Source: Spirogloea muscicola (lineage: Eukaryota > Streptophyta > Zygnematophyceae > Spirogloeales > Spirogloeaceae). From it: DNA of 19,687 nucleotides. The stretch spans positions 331,746 through 351,432 of the forward strand of contig WELB01000028.1 of the NCBI GenBank assembly GCA_009602725.1, read 5' to 3'. Both the position numbers and the translations under genes were made by a program. The notes beneath the pieces are model-generated. The model was given only the letters and a program-made list of their open reading frames with translations. It did not search any database and was not told where the DNA came from. Every line of letters starts with the position of its first letter. Positions within the stretch are counted from its first letter, which is position 1. This document shows positions 1 to 10,329 of the stretch, piece after piece.

Positions 1-420
<420 letters not shown>

Positions 421-661
421 CACGACAGTCCGACGAGGCGCTTGCAATGAGACGGAGCGATCTCATCAAGGTGTAGAACTTCTGTAGCTTCAGAGAAGCT
501 CCAGGTCCAAGCGGCCCTCGACAATGTCTGTATCTGCTGTAGGACCTGTATCAGAGAGGATACAAGACCGCCTGAGCTCTGTAGGCTGCTCTTGAGAGGA
601 TCCATAACTGGGCTTGGAGCCCACCGGGCATGTGGGCTTCTCTGGCAGACGATCTTCTCCC

Positions 662-3456
662 ATGGACGCGATACGAAAGCAGGCCAGGAAGCTCTCTGAG
701 CAGGTGGCTAAGCAGCAGCAGGTGGGTACGATATGGGCACTCTTGGTCGATGTTGACGACTTCCTTGGATGACTACATCCCGACGCTCTTGCGCATCTTT
801 GAGATCGTCTTTTGGGTTAGGCAAGAATTCGAGTTAGCTGCACTACCAAGGTCATGTCAAGACTGTCATTCAAATACTTGGTCAGGTTGAGGTTACTCTC
901 GCTCAGTCCTGCAGTCTGTGATTACGACGCAGATTCACATGCTTTTTCCTGACCCCATTGGTTAAGATGTAGTCATGAGCAGTATGTCATTCAGTGCAAT
1001 GCAGAGATTGGGTACTGAAGCTACTATCTTGTCTGTGGTGCACAGGCAGTACTTAAGCAGTTCGGAGGCTCACAAGCACCTCAGCACAGTGAGACCATAA
1101 TCACTGATGAAGCTGAGCTTCAAAGGCACCAGCAATTAGAGCGGCTGTATACAACCACAAAAGCTGGAAAGGTAAGAAGGTGGCCAAGGACTGTGAATTT
1201 GCTGTTAAGTGTCATGTCAGTGAAATTGGAGATGTCCCTCAATGGCAATCAATCAGTCGTTAAGTACTCTACATAACGCCCAGTTGAGAATCTGACCTTT
1301 TCCTGCCAAGGATATTCAAATTGCATCTGTCAACCATTTCCTGCACTTCGCTCTCAAGGGACTGGCCAACATCAGTATCTGGCTTCTAGTCATCATCATG
1401 AATGAAGGACAGGAAGACAGTTAGCCTGTCAAGCACTCAGAGCCCAGATGGTGGGTAATTGCCTCTCTTCAAGGTTGTGTGTGTACAGGGTTATCAGCGG
1501 GAGATTGTCAAGGGAGTGGAAGGTTTGCTTGCAACTGGCATTAAGCAGGTTGAAGTTGGTAAGCTTGTGACCGACTTCAACTCAAAGTCAATGACTCAAA
1601 AGTTATCTAATAGCAAACGCGATTAAAATCGAAAGTACGCATTCTGCCTGTGACTTGATGTCATCATGTTTGCTTGGCACTCAATCCTCGGCTAAGCTTG
1701 AAGCAAGAATGGTCAGAATCCGAGCTTTGCTTATTTGTCTGTCGCTTGAGCAGTGACCAAGTTGGCAGAGGATTGCCGCAAGTATGGCACAGAAGGGCCA
1801 GGCATGGGAGGAGCTCTTGGAAGGGCGTCAGTGCACTACAGCAACGCTGAGACTGCTGTTGAGAAGGAGCGAGAAGCCTTTCACCGAGCTATAACAACCC
1901 AGGTGGGTTTCCAGATACAGACCAACAGTCCCTACTGTCAAAAAGACTATACTTGTCGCATGCATCCACCGTGTGTGCAGGTTCCCGGCCAGATTGTCAG
2001 AAACTTCTAGCAGCAGATCAAGCAGCAGTGACAGTACTGTCCACCGGCCTGGCAGGTGGCTGAGCCCTTGAAGGCAATGATAATGGGAGCTCCGCTGGAA
2101 GATGCCCGACACTTGACACAGCGGTATGACAGGCTGCGGCAAGAAGCGGAAGCTCAGGTGCACCTCTTATCCTGATGATGCAGCTCTTTAAAGACAAGAC
2201 GCTGTCTGCTTGGGATGGGTGATCTCATTGTACTCAAGAACCTACCAATCACGTGCCAGCTTCGGCTTCTTCCTTATGACAAGGAGGTAGTCAACGTTAG
2301 TATTCCTTTCCACTGAGCAGGTTTTGATGATTTCTTCGTAAGCTCCACAGGTTGCAGAAGTGGAGAACCGCAAGACCAGAACGAGAGACCCAAAGAGTGG
2401 GCCTGAAAACACGGTGAAGCTCCAGATAGCAGAGCAGAAGATGGCGGAGCTGTCCTCGGCAATGGCTGTCCTGGGCAAGGAGGCTGCGTCTGCCATGACA
2501 GCAGTTGAGGCCCAGCAGCAGCGTCTCACATTACAGCGGCTTATTGCGCTGGTGGAGGCCGAGAGGTCATTCCATGCTCGGGCTGCTGAAATGTTGGACC
2601 AGCTTCATGCTGAGGTGATACCTCAAGCCTGACCTGTGCTCTCCCTCACTACTTGCATGTATCGTGCATGGGGTCCTGACCTTATCTCTCATGTGCTAGA
2701 CATCAGTGATGGGCTGTTTGCTGGATCTTGCATACAGATGGTGTCTGAGAGGCAGCGGAGCGAGTCCCTGCCTCCACAGCAAGGGGTCTTTGACTCCATG
2801 CCGCCACCTTCATATGAAGACGTGAAGTCAAATGGCAATCGCTTCATGGCTGCACAGAAGGCCATGTTCTTCCTCGCTGAGGTGCAAGACAACCTTGGCT
2901 TCCTACTTCCTCCGTGAAGTGGCTTGCTTCTATGACTGTTGGCACCTTCGGTTCACAGTGTTGTACTCTTTCTGATGGTGATTTGAAGAAATTTGGCAGG
3001 TCATGCATTCTTTCGAGGCCGAATCAGAAGGGGAGCTGACTTTAACAGCAGGCGACTATGTTGTCGTCCGCCAGGTTAATGCCTAAGTCCAAGCTTGACT
3101 AGGCGTCTCTTGTTCCTTGATGACTTTCACCGCCTCTGGCATCATTGGTTGTACTTGAGGTGAAAGGGTGGTCCTTCTGTATAGGGACCTTCAGCAACAC
3201 GATGATCTCGGCTTTGTGTATTTGCTTGGGGCTGTTTCAAATAGCTGTCTGCTAAGTATGTCGTGAGCTCAACTGACCCGTGCAGTCCACGTGGAGCTAA
3301 GAAATTTTTGCACTCAAATGTGTTACTCTGCAGGTGTCGCCCACTGGCTGGTCAGAGGGCGAGTGCAAAGGCAAGGCTGGATGGTTTCCTTCTGCATATG
3401 TGGAGCAGCGCCAGCGCATGCCCGCCAATAAGATCCTGGATGCAGGGAACATCTAA
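662..3456 (+). CDS. SH3P: SH3P-type BAR and SH3 domain protein (nine exons)
   Basis: Plant and algal SH3Ps bind phosphoinositide membranes through a BAR-like coiled coil and recruit partners through a C-terminal SH3 domain. In Arabidopsis they act in clathrin-coated vesicle traffic, ESCRT sorting and autophagosome formation. Exons read as 662-721, 1046-1171, 1489-1558, 1754-1902, 2056-2157, 2351-2614, 2738-2881, 3000-3074 and 3334-3456. All junctions keep phase and give about 370 residues, close to Arabidopsis SH3P2. The start MDAIRKQARKLSEQVAKQQQ matches the family N-terminus, which fixes the ATG. Family blocks seen are EPLKAMIMGAPLEDARHL (about residue 137), LGKEAASAM (about 212), a PPPSYEDV linker (about 278), and the SH3 part with ESEGELTL, DYVVVRQ and GWSEGECKGKAGWFP to the C-terminus. 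Donors are mostly GTG rather than GTA. The domain assignment is confident; the cellular role is taken from relatives. Confidence 0.93.
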
Positions 3457-3853
3457 ATAGCCAACAGTCTGGTTGGCAACAATCACTAGGGACTTGTAAC
3501 TATGTCATTTCCTCTGCCAGCACCTTCGCCTGCGGTGCAGCGTTAAGGAAAAAGTGAACGGGTCCACAGCTTTGCAAGCCATTTAAGGTCAACAAAAACA
3601 GCTTGGCTCCGGTTGGCTCATCTCAATTTAGCTCAGCTTGAGCTGCCGAAATGTCAGCTGTGGCAAAGCTGTGCAAATTGCATGTACGTGCAAGTGCTCA
3701 GAAGCTCTGCACGTCTGGCAGCAGTCATCCCACTGTGCCCAGCTACTTGTGATGATCACTAATTGGACCTGGAAGATGTGCCAAGGGTTCTCATTGCTGA
3801 GACAGGTAGACAGGTGGACAAAGAGTGCTGATCACAGTGCTGCTGATAGAGAC
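3457..3853. other. Convergent intergenic region between SH3P and ATP12
   Basis: Both flanking genes end here, so the stretch should hold two 3' UTRs. Apart from the TGTAA near the left end I see no gene, RNA or repeat. Open frames on + that run through it into ATP12 exon 4 look like chance. Confidence 0.6.
3495..3499 (+). promoter_or_regulatory. TGTAA, candidate poly(A) signal of SH3P
   Basis: TGTAA lies about 40 bases after the SH3P stop codon. In chlorophyte algae this pentamer is the usual near-upstream element for polyadenylation. A five-base motif alone is weak evidence; its position is what makes it plausible. Confidence 0.4.
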
Positions 3854-5450
3854 TCAAATGTCTCGCCGCGTAACTTGGTCCCTTGGGTGTCGAAATTGGA
3901 GCAAGCGGAGAAAGAGGGATGGGCCAGCCATGCGTACGCGCATGTCAGCTATGTCCACATCGTGCCCGCCTTCGACGAAGCCCCACTCCTCCACCTGCAC
4001 CCACATTTCCAGCATGTCTTGGTCATCAGCCTTCGCCATCAGAGAGTGGCACTTGATCCCGTGCGACTGGCGGGGCAGCTCTAAGCCATTCGACCTTGAG
4101 CACTGGACAAGAAAAACTGAACAGCCACTTTGAGCTACTACAATATGAAAATTGCACAATCCAAGGAGCCAAGTGTGAGCTCAAACATATGTTCGACCTG
4201 CTTGGACATGCTCAACCTGCACACTGCTTGTAGATAGGAAAAAAAGCTTGTACATAGACTGCTCATGCAACGAGCATGCTGATGCTCATAGGCACCTGGA
4301 AGTCCTCATCAAGCCTCGCTGCACGAATGGCAGCTGCGATGTCAAGGTGGCCCTCAATGACGGCCAGTGCAATCACCAACGACCGTGCAGAGCCTGCCAG
4401 CGAGTCAACGCTCGCGAGCTGCCAGTCGTCCAGGTTGTCAAGGTACGCCCTCATTGCCGTTACTACTTTGTCAGGCTGGCTGGGCCCCATAATATCTGCT
4501 GAATGTGATGGCTTGACGCCGATGTGGGCCCCCACCTTATCAAGGATAGGATCCCACACTTCTGCCTGCTTGTCTGCAAAAACATCAGCACATCTGAAAT
4601 CTCTGAGAACTTTGAGTACGGCAGGCCATTGACACCAGGCAGTTCTTAAGCTCGGAAGAGGACATCAGACGTGATACAAGATCCAGGTTCCAGCTTTGGA
4701 CTGTCAAGGTTTGCAATGTACTCATCTTGTGCGACAGTTCCTCGATAAAATGTGAGAGGAAATAAGGACCTGCCAGGGAGGAGGGTTCGGGAGCTCGCAC
4801 ACACACTGAGTCGGTGTGGAAGTACTTGAGCAGCGTTACTATCACCCGCTCGCGGTCTGTAGCAATCTGGTCGATCGCCGTAGCGGCAAGCTTCATGAGG
4901 GGCATTGTAAATGGTCGCACCGACTTGGAGTCCTGGACCGAGATGAAAATGGCGGCAGCATTAGCAGGAGTTGGCGTCAGCGACAACCGAGGACGCCTGA
5001 TGCACTTCGAGAGCCTGCTTCAGCACTTCATTGTGCCTTGACTCTCCTGCTGGGCCACGTGGGTGCTAGGTGGGCAGCCCAGCCATGGCCGCTACAAGCT
5101 CGGCTGAGCTGCCGAAATCTCCATCCTGCAGTGCAGACTTTGATCGAGTCACCACCACTGGCCGCACTCGAGGCCTGCACCCTGCGAGCTGCGAGCTGAG
5201 ACGTGCTCCTGCCAGCCACTCGGCCGCTGTCAAGCGGCCTGGCTGCAGAGGGGTGTGGTCGGACGCAGCGGCCCCGGTGAGCGCCAGCCGCGACGTTAAA
5301 CGGAACGAGACAGATAGCGGCCAAAGGCGGCGACTTGGCACCTGCCACTCCCACTCGGCGGCGATGGCCATGGCCAGCGCGCGCGACGGCACCACCAGCG
5401 GCCGCCGTGCCGGCGTCTGCAGCTCGCGCCCGTCCAGCAGCACCGCGTAC

Positions 5451-5495
<45 letters not shown>
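3854..5495 (-). CDS. ATP12: ATP12-type mitochondrial F1-ATPase assembly chaperone (N-terminus unresolved)
   Basis: ATP12 (ATPAF2) is a mitochondrial matrix chaperone that holds the F1 alpha subunit until the alpha/beta hexamer forms. Four exons are seen in transcription order: from within the CCG tract to 5342, then 4932-4770, 4573-4296 and 3994-3854. Phases join cleanly. Blocks in order are GYAVLLDGRELQTPARRPLV, AIAAEWEWQ, RPFTMPLMKLAATAIDQ, LLKYFHTDSVCVRAPE, ADKQAEVWDPILD, SARSLVIALAV and EEWGFVEGGHDVDIADMRVR, which match the family along its length. The conserved EGGHD box sits near the C-terminus, and the gene ends with a short basic tail and TGA. The expected presequence and start codon are missing. 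No ATG exists on this strand between 5372 and 5908, and the tract before GYAVLL reads as glycine. The gene shares a divergent promoter region with CstF50. Confidence 0.9.
5451..5495. repeat. (CCG)15 trinucleotide tract inside the ATP12 first exon
   Basis: Fifteen perfect CCG units. On the minus strand, in the ATP12 frame, they encode 15 glycines just before GYAVLLDGR. In another frame they encode arginines. No other clear homologue feature is seen across the tract, so its length may be polymorphic or wrongly called. Confidence 0.9.
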
Positions 5496-5719
5496 AAGCC
5501 GGGAGAAGCGGCGGTGGCCCCCTTGGCTCTCGGAGCTCCTCTCAGATCCTTCCAGCTTGAGCCCCTTCAGGCGCTCCGCNGGCGGCGCCGCCGGCGCCGC
5601 CAGTGGCTCCCAATGGAGACTTGGGCGGGATTTGGGATTGGGATTAGGGTTCACGAAGTAGGGTTGGCTGCCTCTCGTCCGTGCCCGCCGCCGCCGCCGC
5701 CGCCGGCGCGGGCGCGGCA
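5496..5719. promoter_or_regulatory. Divergent region between ATP12 and CstF50 with an N and a telomere-like box
   Basis: This spacer of at most 224 bases separates two head-to-head genes. It contains one N at 5580 within GGC/GCC repeats and, at 5631-5651, the G-rich run TTTGGGATTGGGATTAGGGTT. On the minus strand that includes AACCCTAA, the core of the plant telo-box found near start sites of growth-related genes. I infer a shared promoter. No TATA box stands out. Confidence 0.5.
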
Positions 5720-8700
5720 ATGGAGGCGGCGGCCGAGGCCGCTGCCAGGCGCCACGTGTACGAGCTGGTGGTGGCGCAGCTGGCCGGCGACGGGCTGGGC
5801 CGGGCGGCGCGCGCGGTCGCCGACGCCGTGCTCGCGCCCTTCCCGCCAGCCTCCGCTCCGCCGCCAGACCGCCTCCTTGCTCTCGTGCGCAAGGTGCGAC
5901 CCTATCACTCATAAGACACGCCCTCGATTTTCTCGCGGACACGACCACCTCCGCCGCTGCCGCCATAGATGGCGGTGGCCATTGCTGTAGACGGTAGCCA
6001 TTGCTTGATCGAGCATGCGCCAGGCTCAGGCGCTGCTCTTCTAGTGCCCTTCCGGAGCCGTCGAGCTGGCAACGTCGAAGCCGAAGCTCATGCGCTGAGC
6101 TAAAGCCGCACTTGCGATGGCGGCGGCGGCGGCGAGGCCTGCGCCAGGGCCTCGCAGCGGAGGAGAAGGAGGGCGGCAGCAAGGCGAGCGCGCCGGCAGC
6201 GGCAGCCTCCGCGCAGCCCACCGCCGCCGCCGCCGCCGCACGGCCGGGCCGCGGCCTGCCGCTGACGACGCCCATCATCTTCGAGTCGGACACACAACCG
6301 CTGAAGCATTTAGTGATGACGATATAGACTTAGGGTTAGGGTTTGGGTTAGGGTTAACTCTTCTCTGAGTTGAGGGCCTGACCTCATAGTTGTAAGGATG
6401 CAGCCAGTAGTAACGAGTTCCGGGGATTGAGTGACGTCTGCTCAAGTCTCGCTGCATCCGTCTCCTCTCCCTTTATCTGCTGTCCTTTTCCTACAGCATG
6501 CACCTGCAGTATCCTGGGACGCACCGCCGACTGTGGTTGCAACCGGCGGCCCTGGCGGGCCCATAAGCGCTTATTCCGCCTCAACTTCCGCAACGCCACT
6601 GTTGATGGGTGCAGGGACGGCGGCGTGAAGCGGGAGCCCAAGGCCTTCCTCAACCACGCTTCGCAGGCCGTGTCGGAGCACAACGTCTGCACCTCTCTGA
6701 CCTCAAGCTGCTGGCCGCGTGATTGCTGGCAGGCATCGTGGAGTCCGGCGCAGGCTGCACCTTTTGACGTGCAGCGCAGCGGCGGCAGGGCGCAGGCACA
6801 TCTGCACGATTCAGCGCCGACGGCCGGTGGCTCGCCACTGGCGGCGCCGATGCCTCCCTCAAGCTCTATGAGGTCGCCAACACCGCAGCCCTTGTGGCCG
6901 CTACCTCCTGACCCAACAGGCCCCGGTGTTGCTGGGGTCCGCGCCAAGGAGCGCACTGCTGATACTGCCATGCTGCTGCGTGGGGTCCAGGTGGAGGCTC
7001 TCAGAGCGCAGTTTGCGCCAACCGAGGAGGGCTCTCTGGTGGAGCGCCCCAAAATCCGCGTCTACCTCGACCACGCCCAGGTCCGCTGCCGACTGCCACA
7101 GCGGGCAGCCGCCTGCTGTCCACGGTTGCCACTCTGCGGTCGGCCTTGGCTGCTCCTGCAGTCAGCTGCTAGTGCTGACGGCTGCCTGGGGCCCGGGAGT
7201 GGTGGCGCATCGGCAGCGCAGCAAATAAACGACGCGGACTTCCATCCGACTACGCCCATCCTCATCTCTGCCGCCGATGACAGCACCATCAAGTGGGCTG
7301 CCATTTAAGCTGCCTTCGCAACTGCCGCCTGTGCAGCCCTTACATTGTCCTCTGTTTTACAATGATGTCATAGAAAGCCTGTCGCTATTGTCAGCTCCAC
7401 TCAAGGGCGCTGTTAAGGAGACCTGCTCTGCTGCTATGCGTTGGCGCAGGTTCTTCGACTTCCGGTATACTGCCCGGCGAGCCTTCCGCGTCATCCAGGT
7501 GCTCAGCCTCTCGTCCAGCCCACCGGCAGGGCCAGGCTAACAGGCTCGGTACATTCGCCAACAGTCGCCAAAGCAGCAGCGCCAAAGCCTAGCGCGCTGC
7601 ATTGGCTGGTGCCGGCGCAATTTGTGGTCAGGATACTCACCGCGTGAAGTCCGTTGCCTTCCACCCCTGTGGCGAGTACGTCCTTGCTGGTGAGATGTGC
7701 TCCGTCCAAGTTCCTGTAGGGGATACTAAGAAATTGCAGATTACAGTCTTCGAAACATGAACCAGGACTTCTGGCTAATGGCTTAAGGAGCTTCTGTCGC
7801 CAACACTGCTACTGCCCTTGCCTCGGTTGGAGATGGCTGTTGAGGCTTGGTCGTACACTGTGAACGATATCTCATGCTTAGGTGTACACAGGCACGGAGC
7901 ATGCGCTGCTGCACCTCTACGATGTGAATACGTTCAAGTGCTTCCTGTCGGCGGCTGTCCAGCCGCCGCACATCGGCGGTACCGTGAACCAGGCGAGCAG
8001 CGCTGGGCTGGTGTCACTGCAGAGCGCGCTCGCTGGCCGCTATTGCAGTGCTGCGCTGAAGGGGTGGCTTTGCTGCAGATGGCAACTGCTGATGCTCCTA
8101 CCGCTCTCCTGTCTCCCCTCCTCTTGGCTGCTGTTGCCAGGTCCGATACAGTCAGACCGGCGCGGCGTATGCAAGCTGCCACAAGGATGGAGCTGTGCGG
8201 CTGTGGGACGGCGTGACCGGGCGCTGCGTGCGTGTCCTGGGTGGGCCCGACATCACCACCGCTGCCAGTGGTGCCGGCCAGGCCGATGCTGCCACTGGTG
8301 AAGGTGCGGCACGGCCTGAGGCAACAAGTGTGGCCTTCAGTCGAGACCAAAAGTGAGTTACTGCCAGCTAGTGGTGATCATAGCGGGCTGAAGTTGTACA
8401 GTCAGGCTTTTGTATGTTGTGGACACCAGATCTCAAGTATATTCTTTGGACACCAGTTCTTCAAAGAAAACCTGACTTTGCTGTGGTACTGCAGCAGCAG
8501 CATTGACTGTGGAGGCTTTGAGCTGCTTTGCAGGTACTTGCTGACATGTGGAAAGGATGGCACTGCTAGATTGTGGGACATTGGCAGTGGCCAGCAAGTG
8601 CAGATATTCGGTGGCGGCGGCGGTGGCGGCGGTGGCAATGGCAAAAGCAGTGGCGACGCCACACCCTCCTCTGGCCAGGTGCATGCGACAAGCAGCAGTA

Positions 8701-9091
8701 GTTGCATCAAGCCATCCGTTCAGGCCGTGTCTGGCGCTGCTAACGGTTGCAGGGAGCAGGGTGGCGGCCAGGCGGCATTCGATCATGTGGAGGAGCTGGT
8801 ACTGAGCACAAGCGGCGTTACAAATGAGGTGCGTAAGTTATGGGGGGCACTTCAGCCGCCAGTGCTGCACCTGCGTGAAGCACCACAGGGTTGGCTCTAA
8901 GCGATGCCAGCTGGGCAGCCCTGCAGGTGGTGGTGTGGGACGTCGTGACGGGCAGGGAGGTGGCGCGCTTGCCCTCAGGGCACACCGGTTCTCCAACCAC
9001 ACTTGCACATTCACCGGCCGAGGCGGTATTTGCAACAGCGGGCGCCGACAGCGTTGTGCGCCTGTGGGTAGAGCAGGCTAAGTCATTATAG
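5720..9091 (+). CDS. CstF50: Cleavage stimulation factor 50 kDa subunit, WD40 protein (CstF50/CSTF1)
   Basis: CstF50 is the WD40 subunit of the nuclear complex that binds downstream GU-rich RNA in mRNA 3'-end cleavage. The ATG at 5720 starts MEAAAEAAARRHVYELVVAQ, the N-terminal dimerisation helix region. Clear exons are 5720-5893, 6148-6312, 7222-7292, 7450-7498, 7632-7689, 7892-7992, 8141-8352, 8534-8828 and 8927-9091. Conserved blocks are ARFSADGRWLATGGADASLK (about 6804), DADFHPTTPILISAADDSTI, FFDF, RRAFRVIQ, HRVKSVAFHPCGEYVLAG, EHALLHLYDVNTFKCFLSA, DGAVRLWDGVTGRCVRVLGG, YLLTCGKDGTARLWDIGSG and VVVWDVVTGREVARLPSGHT, ending AGADSVVRLW. The parts at 6497-6684, about 6780-6893 and 6949-7080 are exonic, but their junctions are uncertain and a frame change lies near 6605-6625. 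The exon at 8534 carries a glycine/serine-rich expansion absent from plant relatives. Confidence 0.92.
6330..6357 (+). repeat. Interstitial telomere-like tract in CstF50 intron 2
   Basis: Four to five units of TTAGGG/TTTGGG stand in a row, for example TTAGGGTTAGGGTTTGGG. They begin about 18 bases after the inferred donor of the second CstF50 exon. The G-rich strand is +, as in the other telomere-like tracts of the window. Confidence 0.85.
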
Positions 9092-9880
9092 TGGGAGCAC
9101 CCAGGGACTGGCGGCTCAGCTGCTGTCAAGATTCCTGGCGGCACAGGCGGTAACGCTCTCTGTGGGTCGATGATGGTGCTGCCATTATCGCTAGCGTCAC
9201 CGCAAGCACTGCTGCGCTGTGCTCGTCCGGCTGGGCAGGGGTGACCACAGAAGCTAACTGATCGGAAGAGGGTTTTGCGAGAGGAGCAACACCAGCCAGC
9301 TGTGAGGGCTTGGAGGACGGCGCATGCCAGCTGCCGTGGCACGAAGGAGGTCGGGGTAGTTGCAGGGAAAGCGCTGGCGGCAGCGCCAGAAGCGCCACTG
9401 GTGAGGAGAGCGGTGCTGCATGCCAAGGGCAAAGGGAGTGGGGAGGTGAGTGAGAAGGGGTGGCGATGCATGTGACGTGCCAACACTGGCTCTGGGACCA
9501 TTTGTCTTCTCGTCAGCAGAAAAGCAGCATGTCAAACGGCCTGCTTCCAAAAGCAGGGCATATGTTCTTGATTCTGTGGAGGACGAGCACACAGATTGTA
9601 AATGCCGCATGGTCCTTTTGGTACATGTGCCTGCCTGAGGACTGTGGACTTCTCCATGTAGATGGGCTTGATGACGGCCCCCTTTTACTATGCGCAGTTT
9701 TTACATCTGCCTGCAGTGCCAGCCCAGCTCCTACAATCATTTTCTTTGTGGGAGCCTCTGCAACCTCAGGCACGTTAGTAGCCAAATATATTATCCCTGC
9801 TCCATGTGATCATGGCTGCCCTCAAAGGGAGGCTGCTCCTTTGAAGAGAAGCTCTTCACATAGAGAAGAAGCTCATTTAA
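9092..9880 (+). other. CstF50 downstream region, no further gene seen
   Basis: This is the presumed 3' UTR and spacer. A TGTAA at 9597-9601 is the best poly(A) candidate but is about 500 bases from the stop. Open frames on both strands (for example 9460-9993 on +) have no recognisable composition or motif. Near 9839-9853, GAAGAG and CTCTTC form a small inverted repeat that resembles the repeat-rich DNA further right. Confidence 0.5.
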
Positions 9881-10020
9881 AGAGGGCGATGGCTGTGAGA
9901 AGCGAGCCAAAAAAATTGCTGCCGCAGACGCCGCCCATAGACATAGCCACGTACTTCAACACAAACCGGATGTGGCAGGCCCCAGCTGATTGATCAGGAG
10001 TAGATTTAAGTTGACAGACT

Positions 10021-10127
10021 GTATCATAGCAAGATAGCAAAATAGAAAGATAACGAGAGTGGCGAGATAAAGAGATAGCGAGATAGCGAGAAAACGACAT
10101 AGCGAGAGTGGGAGATCACAAGATAGC
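10021..10127. repeat. Degenerate GAGATAGC-type simple repeat
   Basis: About a dozen imperfect copies of an 8-9 base unit, with forms such as AGATAGCA, GAGATAAA, GAGATAGC and ACATAGCG. The purine-rich strand is +. The repeat leads directly into the organellar insertion, so it may have come in with it or mark its edge. Confidence 0.75.
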
Positions 10128-10226
10128 GTTAAGTTGAGAAAAAGCATTAGGAGGCAGAGGTTTTGCCTCGCTTGAGGTCTTCCCAGGTTTTTCCTCGACA
10201 GAGGTTGTGCCTTCGACGAAGGCAGA

Positions 10227-10308
10227 GGGAGAGTGGCCGAGTGGTTAAAAGCGACAGACTGTAAATCTTTTGAAATGTTTCTGCGCAGCTTCGAATCCTG
10301 CCTCTCCC
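10227..10308 (+). tRNA. trnY: tRNA-Tyr (GUA), organellar origin, probably a decayed copy
   Basis: The acceptor stem GGGAGAG pairs fully with CTCTCCC. The D arm starts GCCGAGTGGTTA, the anticodon loop is CTGTAAA with GTA at 10261-10263, there is a long class II variable arm, and the T loop is TTCGAAT. Single mismatches appear in three stems: one in the D stem, C-T in the anticodon stem and C-C at the inner end of the T stem. A bacterial-type (class II) tyrosine tRNA points to an organelle, since nuclear-coded tRNA-Tyr is class I and usually has an intron. The neighbouring nad4L says mitochondrion. It is probably not functional here. Confidence 0.8.
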
Positions 10309-10329
10309 GAAAGGGTTGAAACCCTTTCG
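10308..10329. repeat. Perfect 9-bp hairpin between trnY and nad4L
   Basis: CGAAAGGGT and ACCCTTTCG pair perfectly around a TGAA loop. The hairpin lies exactly where the two convergent organellar genes meet and overlaps the last base of the tRNA acceptor stem. It is likely a 3'-end processing or stability element in the source genome. Confidence 0.85.

Noticed and set aside
3638-4133. Overlapping + strand open frames of 148 and 102 codons
   Set aside because: They are antisense to ATP12 exon 4, whose EEWGFVEGGHDVD block is unmistakable.
5070-5990. A 306-codon + strand open frame with polyproline
   Set aside because: It is the complement of the CCG tract and the ATP12 first exon, then crosses CstF50 exon 1 in the wrong frame.
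5028-6293. A 421-codon open frame on the minus strand, the longest in the window
   Set aside because: It runs antisense through CstF50 exons 1-2 and across several GC triplet tracts, and reads as arginine/alanine low complexity. Conserved ATP12 blocks at 5342-5456 lie in a different frame.
9460-9993. A 177-codon + strand open frame after CstF50
   Set aside because: No motif, biased only by chance, and its end lies in the repeat-rich region; it is more likely 3' UTR and spacer.
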